From: Afipia sp. P52-10
GTDB taxonomy: Bacteria; Pseudomonadota; Alphaproteobacteria; Rhizobiales; Xanthobacteraceae
Assembly (NCBI RefSeq): GCF_000516555.1
Contig: NZ_AZSJ01000003.1
Location: forward strand, 623,185-687,184
Direction: 5' to 3'
DNA: 64,000 nucleotides
The stretch's first letter is position 1. The number at the start of each line of letters is the position of its first letter. The translations under genes and the position numbers were made by a program. The notes under the pieces were generated by a model. That model was given only the letters and a program-made list of their open reading frames with translations. It searched no databases and was not told the DNA's origin. Positions 28,688 to 35,958 of this stretch are shown here, one piece after another.

Positions 28688-31042
28688 TCAATCGCCCTTC
28701 CGTTGTTTGCCTCGCTCTCGTCTGCGAGCTCGCTTCGAGAGACGCTCTGTGGCCTTCTGCGGCCCGCCAAACTCCGTCACGTTGGGTCGCCTGCTATCCG
28801 CCTCTCGAACTAGCGCTTCGTAGTCGGCCCGTATTGCTGGCGGTGAGGAAACTTCCGAGAGGGCAACACTAACAATGTTGCCGCCCGCGTCATATGCGAG
28901 ACACAACACCGACACGCTGGGCTTCTTGGTGATCAAACACGCGACTTCGCCGCGATGCGCAACTTCATCGTCGGGCAGCGTGTAGGCGGCCCGATGCAGG
29001 AATACTTGAAGTGGCCAATCTCCGCCAAAAACAAAGCTTCGAGCTGGATGCTGCGCCAAAGTTGGCGATAGCTTACGAATAAGAGCCGCAAGATTCTCGC
29101 GACTGCTGCTGCTCAAATCGCGGATTTGACTATCGCACTTGAGCCACCCGCTTGGACGGAAATTGTCCAGCACTGCTAACACTTTCGCAAGTTCAGGAGG
29201 GAAGTGTTGCTGGGGAGCGGGCTTACTCTCCCAATCCACACTTCCAAAGTGCTGCTCGATTTTGTCGCTAAAACCATCCCACGAGAGGAAGTCGGCCTTC
29301 AAGAGTTGCTCGCGCATGTCGTGATCAAAGCGATTTCGCGCGATATACGCGCCAAGGTGATCCTGTTCATCAAACATCATTGCGTCTGGAATGCCTGCAA
29401 CAGCCTGACGTACGCTCAGATAGTGAAATAGAGCACCGCTCGTAGGCAAAAAGCGCTTTAGGACGAAAAGATCATCAGCCGACATCGAAATGAAGGGATG
29501 CTTCCCGAGAAGCGGCTGCACCTCTGGCAATCTCTTGCACATTACCGAGAACGGCGTGAATGCCTCGATGGTTAGTCCTATCGGGAACAGATTGCGAAAA
29601 TTAGCCAGTCGCAATCTAACAACCTCAGTGTGCCGACCATCGACCAACTGATAGAGCGGCACCTCGGGTGCGCTCGCTAAGTATTCAACAAACCGCCGAC
29701 ACTGCCGGTAGGCTTTCACCACCAAGTCCTGCACTGCGCGGAAGTGTTTTTCGAAATCTGTCTCCGGCGAATGCATTGCCATAACGCCAGCCTTCGCCTC
29801 GACGATGAATAGGTTGTCGCCTAGCCATCCTACGGTATCGGTTTCGGCCCATTGGCCCGATGCATCCTTGAAGTAAACCTCGCTAAGAAGTGTAGCCCCA
29901 CTGAGTTGGGCGTCGAGGATAGTCGAGAAGGCCGCTTCGGTGAGTTCCTTCTGCTTCTTGTTCCACAGTTCGCGGTAGGCCGCGTTTCTGCGGATGAGGC
30001 CCCACTGTATTGCGCGATACGCAGAATCTCGAACGAACTGACCATCGGTCGCGTAGTAGTGATCGTCCAGCTTGACCAACGGCTTTATTCGCGCGGGTAA
30101 CGTTCGCAGCGGCGTTCCCGCAAACGGCCCCGCCTCAAAGAAGCTTGTCTCATTTCCAGGCACATAGGACATATCTCCGAGCAGAACCGGAGGCAGCTTG
30201 GAATGCTTTGAGACTTTGCAAATGCCGCCGTAGAACAGGTCTTCCATTGCATTGCCCATAGCCTCAGCAAACTGTGGGTCCACGGCTCTGAACTCTTGAA
30301 TAGCGGCTTCCATCGATATTGATTTTTCGGCCATTCGCTTAAGCACAGCCTGCCAATTTCCGTGCATCAACTCCGCAGCTTGCGCGTGGCCAGTTCGAAA
30401 TGCGTCAGCAATACGCTGAACTCCGTCTGCAATTTCATCCGCTCCGACGCCGTAAGCGGCTTTCAAAGCTTCATCGTGCGGAGCGAATGCGAAGCTGAAA
30501 AACTCTCGTTCGAGAACTTGATGACGGTGCCCCCTTATATTTACCCAAGTGGTCGTCGCCTGCATGCCCAGTTCACGAAATTCGGGACCAAGGTTTACGG
30601 CTCGATCTGACGTGCCACTCACTAGGCAATACTGCATCGTCTGGGTGCGAAACTCATCAAATGCAGCGAGCAATTCGTGGGCCTTCGCTTCGTCGAGCGC
30701 CCCGCTTTGAAATGGTCCAGCGTTAGCGCTCCAAACAGCGTGAAGATACTCTAACACGAACTGATAGAAGCCAAAGTCACGGCTTTTGGCCGCTGCTTTC
30801 TTACTAGGCTTGCCGCCCTTCTTGGGAAACAAACCTAAGAACACCTGCCCCCATACGTAGCCAAGCAAACTTGTTGGAGGCTGCAAAAGCACAAGCGAGA
30901 CAATCTTCACAGCGGTCCTTTCGAGCTCCTCTCGAAGCTCGTTGGCAACAACGTCTAACTTTGCTTGACGCTCGGCCCCCTCCGCCATCAGGGCCTCTCC
31001 GAGGGACTGCATTACTTTCGCGGGGGCTAATTGTTTATCCAT
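28688..31042 (-). CDS. 784-aa protein with PD-(D/E)XK-like nuclease signature, candidate defence or restriction factor
   Basis: The family is not recognised by name. Around residues 366-417 the sequence shows KELTEAAF, then WAETDTVGWLG (E400, D402), then LFIVEAKAGV (E415, K417), and Gln-containing helices after it. That is the acidic-helix, D, ExK order of PD-(D/E)XK nucleases. The N-terminal 350 residues are mostly helical with one hydrophobic stretch near 48-72. The C-terminus is a strongly basic tail (RLSKRARRRERGKQRKGD) suited to nucleic-acid binding. It starts at ATG 31042, divergent from the recombinase, next to the left end where cargo genes usually sit. Antiphage function is inference only. 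Confidence 0.6.
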   Translation of the reverse strand: MDKQLAPAKVMQSLGEALMAEGAERQAKLDVVANELREELERTAVKIVSLVLLQPPTSLLGYVWGQVFLGLFPKKGGKPSKKAAAKSRDFGFYQFVLEYLHAVWSANAGPFQSGALDEAKAHELLAAFDEFRTQTMQYCLVSGTSDRAVNLGPEFRELGMQATTTWVNIRGHRHQVLEREFFSFAFAPHDEALKAAYGVGADEIADGVQRIADAFRTGHAQAAELMHGNWQAVLKRMAEKSISMEAAIQEFRAVDPQFAEAMGNAMEDLFYGGICKVSKHSKLPPVLLGDMSYVPGNETSFFEAGPFAGTPLRTLPARIKPLVKLDDHYYATDGQFVRDSAYRAIQWGLIRRNAAYRELWNKKQKELTEAAFSTILDAQLSGATLLSEVYFKDASGQWAETDTVGWLGDNLFIVEAKAGVMAMHSPETDFEKHFRAVQDLVVKAYRQCRRFVEYLASAPEVPLYQLVDGRHTEVVRLRLANFRNLFPIGLTIEAFTPFSVMCKRLPEVQPLLGKHPFISMSADDLFVLKRFLPTSGALFHYLSVRQAVAGIPDAMMFDEQDHLGAYIARNRFDHDMREQLLKADFLSWDGFSDKIEQHFGSVDWESKPAPQQHFPPELAKVLAVLDNFRPSGWLKCDSQIRDLSSSSRENLAALIRKLSPTLAQHPARSFVFGGDWPLQVFLHRAAYTLPDDEVAHRGEVACLITKKPSVSVLCLAYDAGGNIVSVALSEVSSPPAIRADYEALVREADSRRPNVTEFGGPQKATERLSKRARRRERGKQRKGD

Positions 31043-31193
31043 GGCAATAACATCCTCGGCTAATTCGGGAGCGGCCTAGAAATCGATAGTCAACTATTCG
31101 CAATGGCTTTCGATTCGATGCAGCCAGCATAGCGCACGACGACGTGGCACGGCCCGCACGGCAAAACGAATCGCAGGGATTCCGAAACAACGG

Positions 31194-31230
31194 CTGTATA
31201 AATTCTAATTGGTGGTATAATTCTATACAG
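31194..31230. promoter_or_regulatory. inverted repeat upstream of the serine recombinase (operator or recombination half-site)
   Basis: CTGTATA at 31194-31200 is repeated in inverted form as TATACAG at 31224-31230, with AT-rich spacer DNA containing GGTATAAT, a good -10 candidate. The dyad is 23 bp upstream of the recombinase ATG and lies in the divergent gap with the 784-aa gene. It could be an operator for one or both genes, or a site bound by the recombinase itself. Confidence 0.45.
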
Positions 31231-31252
31231 ACACGCACTGGAGCCCGCACCG

Positions 31253-31948
31253 ATGAAGCCTAAGCGCCCCTTGGTCACCTACATCCGCGTTTCAACCTCC
31301 CAGCAGGGGCGCTCAGGCCTCGGGATCGAAGCCCAACGGACGGCGCTGCGACAGTTCGCACAGGCGGAAGGCTTCGAGGTCGCGCGCGAGTTCGTTGAGG
31401 TCGAATCGGGAAAGGGTCACGACGCGCTAGAGCGTAGGACCCAGCTAAAAGCCGCCTTGGCAGCCGCGAGGAAGCTCAAGTGTCACGTGGTCGTAGCCAA
31501 ACTGGACCGCCTCAGTCGTGACGTTCATTTCATCAGCGGCCTAATGGCTCACCGGGTGCCGTTCATGGTCGCTGAACTGGGCGCGGACGTAGACCCCTTC
31601 GTACTTCACTTGTTTGCCGCGCTGGCAGAGAAAGAGCGGGCGCTGATCAAGACACGAACCCGTGCGGCCCTCGCTGCGGCTAAGGCTCGCGGTGTCACCC
31701 TTGGAAATCCAAGGCTTCCCGAGGCTCGCGAGCGGGCGCTGGCGCAGATTTGCGGAGCTGCCGACGCTCATGCAGCCCAAGTGATGCCAGTGATCCACGA
31801 GGTTCAGAAGGCGGGCGCGAGGACCCTCAGGGACATTGCCGCTGCTCTTAATGCCCGGGGTATCGTGACGGCGCGTGGAGCCACTTGGCACGCCACTACG
31901 GTAAAGAACACCATTGCCCGGTCGGAAGCCCTGCGGGAGCGTGCCTAA
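31253..31948 (+). CDS. serine recombinase (resolvase/invertase family)
   Basis: A 231-aa small serine recombinase. The catalytic serine is S14 in [25 protein letters not shown] near residue 85 and the long E-helix [22 protein letters not shown] follow. The C-terminal part ([19 protein letters not shown] and onward) is the DNA-binding HTH. All motifs are present, so it should be active. In this element it could act on element dimers, invert a segment or serve a second integration route. A 39-aa gene begins at its stop codon. Confidence 0.88.
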   Translation: MKPKRPLVTYIRVSTSQQGRSGLGIEAQRTALRQFAQAEGFEVAREFVEVESGKGHDALERRTQLKAALAAARKLKCHVVVAKLDRLSRDVHFISGLMAHRVPFMVAELGADVDPFVLHLFAALAEKERALIKTRTRAALAAAKARGVTLGNPRLPEARERALAQICGAADAHAAQVMPVIHEVQKAGARTLRDIAAALNARGIVTARGATWHATTVKNTIARSEALRERA

Positions 31949-32067
31949 TGTTCACACCCATCGTTGCACTGCTCGGGCTTATCGCGACGACCGCCATAGC
32001 TCTCGAATGCGAAGAAGTCGCCTGCCTCTGCTTCGCCGCTATCGCTACGTGTTCCTACTTTGGCTAG
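31948..32067 (+). CDS. very small hydrophobic protein (39 aa)
   Basis: An ATG at 31948-31950 overlaps the recombinase TAA by one base (TAATG), a typical coupled start. The product starts [20 protein letters not shown] and continues through CEEVACLCFAAIATCSYFG: two hydrophobic runs and four Cys residues. It ends opposite the 3' end of the minus-strand gene at 32064. Role unknown; small membrane peptides of this type are common in mobile elements. Confidence 0.4.
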   Translation: MFTPIVALLGLIATTAIALECEEVACLCFAAIATCSYFG

Positions 32068-32588
32068 CGCCACACCATATGCGCGCCCACAATTTCAGCC
32101 GTCCGCTGATCCTTGACCACTGCGGTCGCGGCGCTGACCAAGAAGTCGTAGAGCTGACGCTCATCTTCCGCGAACGCTTCGCGGTCTCCGATGCTACTCA
32201 GGATGCTCTGCGCGGTAGCCCGTGCACGAGAGCCCGACGTGCTGTCCCTATGTGCAGGCACAGAGGCTACTCCGGGGCGACTGCGGGCTTCCGAGCGCTG
32301 ACGGCTTGTGGCAACGGGCATGCGCTCTCTCGGCTCCTCAGACGCGAACCGCTCAACAAACTCGTGGACGTGATTGGAGCGACTGCGAACGTCACCAGCA
32401 AGCACGAAGCGCAGGCCATACCCGAGCAGCCAGACGACAAATGCGAAGGCGTATCCGGCCCAGACCACCAGCTGTTGAAACTCGGTGAGCTTCTGATTGG
32501 CAAACTGAATGTAGACGACCAACGCGATTGCCAGCCCGGCAATGAACACGCAGGCCCAGTGGAGAGCTATTCCCAGTCTTGCTGCCAT
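32064..32588 (-). CDS. hypothetical two-TM membrane protein
   Basis: A 174-aa protein with two N-terminal transmembrane helices (about residues 6-27 and 40-63) and a cytoplasmic charged tail rich in Arg, Ser and Glu. No motif is recognised. Start ATG 32588. It is the only minus-strand gene between the recombinase and the integrase end and probably forms its own transcription unit. Phage superinfection-exclusion proteins can look like this, but nothing specific supports that. Confidence 0.55.
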   Translation of the reverse strand: MAARLGIALHWACVFIAGLAIALVVYIQFANQKLTEFQQLVVWAGYAFAFVVWLLGYGLRFVLAGDVRSRSNHVHEFVERFASEEPRERMPVATSRQRSEARSRPGVASVPAHRDSTSGSRARATAQSILSSIGDREAFAEDERQLYDFLVSAATAVVKDQRTAEIVGAHMVWR

Positions 32589-33054
32589 GACTTCCGCCCC
32601 TTCGTTCCCGCTAGATTCTAGTCAAGGTCGAACGTGGCTAGCAACTGGCTGCGCTCTCGCGAACAAATGGGTCCCCTTTTGAGCGGGTCCCATCTCAGCT
32701 AACGGCCCCCGGATGCGGCTTCAAAAACTCCGCTAAAGCCGCTGCTGCTGCTCGGCTCACGTCACCGCAGTAGTCCCCGAGAAATCCCCACGTATCCCGC
32801 GCGCTGCGCACGGACCGAATGGCACGAAACGACGTTTTGCTTAGGGATTCCTACGGCTTAACGCGGTTTGGGCCCACTACCAGCGGAGCGCATGCCGCAA
32901 AAGCCGTGTTTTCCTCAGGGATTCCGTACGCTTGGTGCAAGTCACACCCACTACAAGACAAAAGGTGCGCACCACGATGTGCGCCGAGTAATTCAATTCG
33001 CCCCGCGTCACTGATGTGCTCTTCGGCGATCCCCTCACACAAGTGATTTAGTTT
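32589..33054. other. 466-bp noncoding stretch within the element
   Basis: Holds the promoter side of the membrane-protein gene and the leader of the virion-type gene at 33055. GGGTCCC occurs twice near 32670-32695, and AGGGATTCC occurs twice near 32840 and 32920. A 63-codon minus frame at 32851-33042 has no ribosome site. No RNA gene recognised. Confidence 0.45.
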
Positions 33055-34407
33055 ATGGACGATTCAAGCAGACAAGCTCCCCAAATCCCCGGCAACTACA
33101 GCGGCTACGTTAGGAGCCGCGAGAGCGGAGGAAATCCGTTCGCGAAAAATCCCCGCTCGACAGCTCAGGGGCTACATCAGTTCCTCGACGGTACATGGGC
33201 CGACATGATGCGCAAGCATCCTGAACTCGGTCTCACGCAGGACGGACGCACTGACGCCGATCAGTCCCAGCGCGCGTTTGATGCTTTCACCGCAGACAAC
33301 ACAGCGATCCTTCGCAATAACGGTCAGCCCATTAACAACGACACACTTTACCTGGCGCATCGCTTCGGTGCGGGCGGGGCCCTGAAGGCTCTCAGCGCAA
33401 GCCCCAACGCAAGTGTGGCCTCAGTCTTCCCCGAAGTCATGGAAGCTAATCCAGACTTGCAGGGCAAGCGCATCGCGGACATCACAGGAAGCAAGCAGAT
33501 GAACACGGCCCCCCGCCCCGCACTTAGCACGGGTGCGCAGTTGGGCGACGGCGTGCTGTTTCCCGGCACCAGCGATCCTAGCGCTCAACCGCAGTGGGGC
33601 AACGCTCTCATCAATGCAGGAGCGGCACTCGCCTCCATCACCAGCCCTCAACAGGGCGCGGCATTGGCGCAGCTCGCGCAGCAGCCCGGTGGTCAAGATG
33701 CGTTCAGCACACACTTCAACGAAAGGACGGGGATGTTGTACCGCATCAACAAGCGGACGGGCCGTGTAGAAACAGTTCGTGCGGGCAATGCCGCACCGTC
33801 CTCGTTCGACGAAGCCTATGACAAGGACCAAGCCAAACAGTACTCGGAGCTGAACTCGAAGATCAGTGCCGACGCACAGACTGCGCAGGACGCTTCGGCT
33901 CAATCCCAGACGCTACGACAGATGTTGACCAATCCTAACGTACGACAAGGGTTCGGCGCAGAAGAACTCCTGCGGCTGAAAAAGATGGGCAACCAGTTCT
34001 TCGGTCTCGGTTTTGACGTTGCAGATGCGGACACCGCGCGTGCGCTTGGCAACCAAATGACTTTACGAATGCGTCAGATGGCTGGAGGCATGCCGGGATC
34101 GCTGTCCGATAAGGACCTAACCTTCTTGAAGGACGCGAGCATCACGCTCGATAAAGACCCTGCGGCCAACCAGCAGCTTCTCGACATCTTCGACAAGCTG
34201 AACGCTCGGGCTATCGAGCGCGAACAGTCGCGAGCTGAGTACGTCAATCAGAACAAGCGCCTCGACAGCGGTTTCACCAAGATGCTTTCCGACAAGTGGA
34301 AGGCTGAGAACGACGCTGCCGACAAGGCCACTCCAGAGCCGCCGAAAACATCCGCTCCGATCATCAGGTGGGGTCGGGACAAGAGCGGGAACCCCATAAG
34401 AATGTAG
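33055..34407 (+). CDS. phage virion-type protein with N-terminal lytic transglycosylase domain
   Basis: A 450-aa protein. Residues about 15-110 are a transglycosylase-like domain: the catalytic Glu lies in YVRSRESGGNPFAKNP, then TAQGLHQFLDGTW and YLAHRFGAGGALK. The middle is Gln/Ala-rich and helical. The C-terminal part (LRMRQMAGGMPGSLSDKDL, FLKDASITLDKDPAANQQLL) resembles a segment I associate with phage injected or internal virion proteins. Such proteins are packaged and open the cell wall during DNA entry. The ATG lacks a clear ribosome site. It is the only virion-like gene seen in the element. Confidence 0.75.
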   Translation: MDDSSRQAPQIPGNYSGYVRSRESGGNPFAKNPRSTAQGLHQFLDGTWADMMRKHPELGLTQDGRTDADQSQRAFDAFTADNTAILRNNGQPINNDTLYLAHRFGAGGALKALSASPNASVASVFPEVMEANPDLQGKRIADITGSKQMNTAPRPALSTGAQLGDGVLFPGTSDPSAQPQWGNALINAGAALASITSPQQGAALAQLAQQPGGQDAFSTHFNERTGMLYRINKRTGRVETVRAGNAAPSSFDEAYDKDQAKQYSELNSKISADAQTAQDASAQSQTLRQMLTNPNVRQGFGAEELLRLKKMGNQFFGLGFDVADADTARALGNQMTLRMRQMAGGMPGSLSDKDLTFLKDASITLDKDPAANQQLLDIFDKLNARAIEREQSRAEYVNQNKRLDSGFTKMLSDKWKAENDAADKATPEPPKTSAPIIRWGRDKSGNPIRM

Positions 34408-34456
34408 CGGCAATCACCTTCTTCCGCTGCATAAAAACCTGACAGGAGCCTTACTG

Positions 34457-34825
34457 ATGTATCAGCTCGGAAGTTGGTTCACGAACAGCTATGAGGACTA
34501 CTGGTTCTTCACGCTCGCCGGGGGTTCGCTGTCGCCAACCATCTCCGGTGCGCTTTTGGTCGTCATGGCGCTCATTTGGCTCGTGCTGCTCATCCGCAGC
34601 TATCGCCGCAATCCTAACCGCTGGTGGTTCCAAATGGGGATGGCGTACTGGCTCTGGTCACCACTCTATCTCATCATACGCGGCTGGAGGCTCGCTCGCG
34701 CACTACGGCGTCCACTGAGCCCTGAGGAAGTCGCGCGGCTTCCCAAAGTGCATCTTAGCGCGGACGGAAAGCGCTTGATCCGCCTTCCTCCGCTCGCGTC
34801 GTTACCGAGGCTGGCACAGGACTAA
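34457..34825 (+). CDS. hypothetical membrane protein
   Basis: A 122-aa protein with an N-terminal amphipathic segment, one clear transmembrane helix (about residues 31-47, GALLVVMALIWLVLLIRSY) and a second aromatic hydrophobic stretch (about 57-75), then a basic soluble tail. AGGAG is 8 nt before the ATG. It lies 50 bp downstream of the transglycosylase gene on the same strand and may be co-transcribed. Function unknown. Confidence 0.6.
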   Translation: MYQLGSWFTNSYEDYWFFTLAGGSLSPTISGALLVVMALIWLVLLIRSYRRNPNRWWFQMGMAYWLWSPLYLIIRGWRLARALRRPLSPEEVARLPKVHLSADGKRLIRLPPLASLPRLAQD

Positions 34826-34835
34826 CAACATCGAT

Positions 34836-34882
34836 CCCCGTGAAAGCGTAGGAATACTTTGGTGTCCTTCGCTCTCACGGGG
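34836..34882 (+). terminator. long stem-loop after the virion-type/membrane gene pair
   Basis: CCCCGTGAAAGCG (34836-34848) pairs with CGCTCTCACGGGG (34870-34882) with one mismatch, and the stem can extend through GGA/TCC. It sits 11 bp after the stop at 34825. There is only a weak T-content after it, so it may be a processing or bidirectional stop hairpin. Confidence 0.55.
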
Positions 34883-35048
34883 AATCAATATTCTTGCACC
34901 TCGTGCCACGGCGAACTGCTTAGCTATTTGATGTACCAACAAGATCATCGGTTTTACAAACCGACTGCAGCTGGCGTGTTCACCGCTCCTTAGTGCACAC
35001 CTGCAGAAGCTCCGTACTGTAGTTGCATTCAACACAGAGGAGCTACCA

Positions 35049-35408
35049 ATGGACCCGACCAAAGAAGAGATGCGATGGGCTGCTGACTATGCGGCAAGAG
35101 TTTTGCGCGTGTTCCTAGACGTACACCCGACTCTGTCAATGCAGCTCATCAAAACGTTTGAAGCCGTGGCGAACGAACCCGGCCTCACTGCACAAGAGTA
35201 CGCCCAGCGCTTAGGGACGCCCTCCGATGTAGTCACGATCCGACTGGCTGATCTGAGTGCGCTGAATCACCATCGCAAGCCCGGCCCGGCTTTGGTTGCG
35301 TCCTCAATAGACATTCGAGACCACAGGAAGAAGCGGCACCATTTGAGCTTGCGTGGTCGTCTCGTTCTTGAGCGTTTGGCAACCGTTAAGCCTCGAAAAA
35401 CGCAATGA
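35049..35408 (+). CDS. winged-helix (MarR-like) DNA-binding protein
   Basis: A 119-aa protein starting MDPTKEEMRWAADYAARVLR. The middle (FEAVANEPGLTAQEYAQRLG, then SDVVTIRLADLSAL) reads as a winged-helix HTH, and IDIRDHRKKRHHLSLRGRLVLERL resembles the MarR wing (D-R-R plus L-T-x-G pattern). GAGGAG is well placed before the ATG. It precedes a 550-bp noncoding tract and the helicase gene. I infer it is the element's regulator. Confidence 0.6.
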   Translation: MDPTKEEMRWAADYAARVLRVFLDVHPTLSMQLIKTFEAVANEPGLTAQEYAQRLGTPSDVVTIRLADLSALNHHRKPGPALVASSIDIRDHRKKRHHLSLRGRLVLERLATVKPRKTQ

Positions 35409-35958
35409 GCACTAGGAAGCCCAGAGGAGCCCGCAGATTCATTTCGTGGGCAGCAGGTAGGTGGATAGCCGAACGACCAGACGAACGCGCCTGCAGAGTC
35501 CCTAGGAATCCCTAGGGGCCCTCTGGAGCCTAGCCGGACCGAGAAAGCTTGCGGCCCAATTCCCTTAGCAACTATTGCACGCGAGGAACGCTGGTGGTTA
35601 TTGGCTTTCCCGCATGTACCTCACCAACGCGCAGCAAAGCTCACACAGCGGCACCGGCGTCAGATACGACAATCCGTGCGGTTACGCCGGTCAGCACCCA
35701 AGGGGCTCCTAAGGCTCTCTCTAGGGCACCCCGCAGACTATGCCAGTTCGCAGGTTCACACGGGGCTCCGTCAGTGTCCTGCGGGGGACCTCAAGCAGAC
35801 CTGAGGCAACAATCACCACCAGTCCTCCTGACCAGCCGTGATTTAGTAATTGGAGGTTGTTTCTCCTCAGCTTCCTTGCGGGCTACATCGGCAGTCCCCT
35901 TTGAGCCTTTCTAACCACGTGTCCTGAATAGGGGGTCGACAGCTCTAAAGGAGATTTC
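35409..35958. other. 550-bp noncoding tract, CTAG-rich, before the helicase gene
   Basis: No supported gene. It contains at least five CTAG tetramers (near 35413, 35502, 35512, 35531 and 35725), a motif usually scarce in such genomes. TCCCTAGGGG at 35509-35518 repeats 10 bp of the attachment core. Inverted segments occur near 35813-35870 (GAGGCAACAA versus TTGTTTCTCCTC). A replication origin or regulatory leader for the helicase is possible. Confidence 0.4.

Noticed and set aside
32851..33042. A 63-codon minus-strand frame with CSGC
   Set aside because: TTG start, no ribosome site, no recognisable family; could be coding but unsupported.
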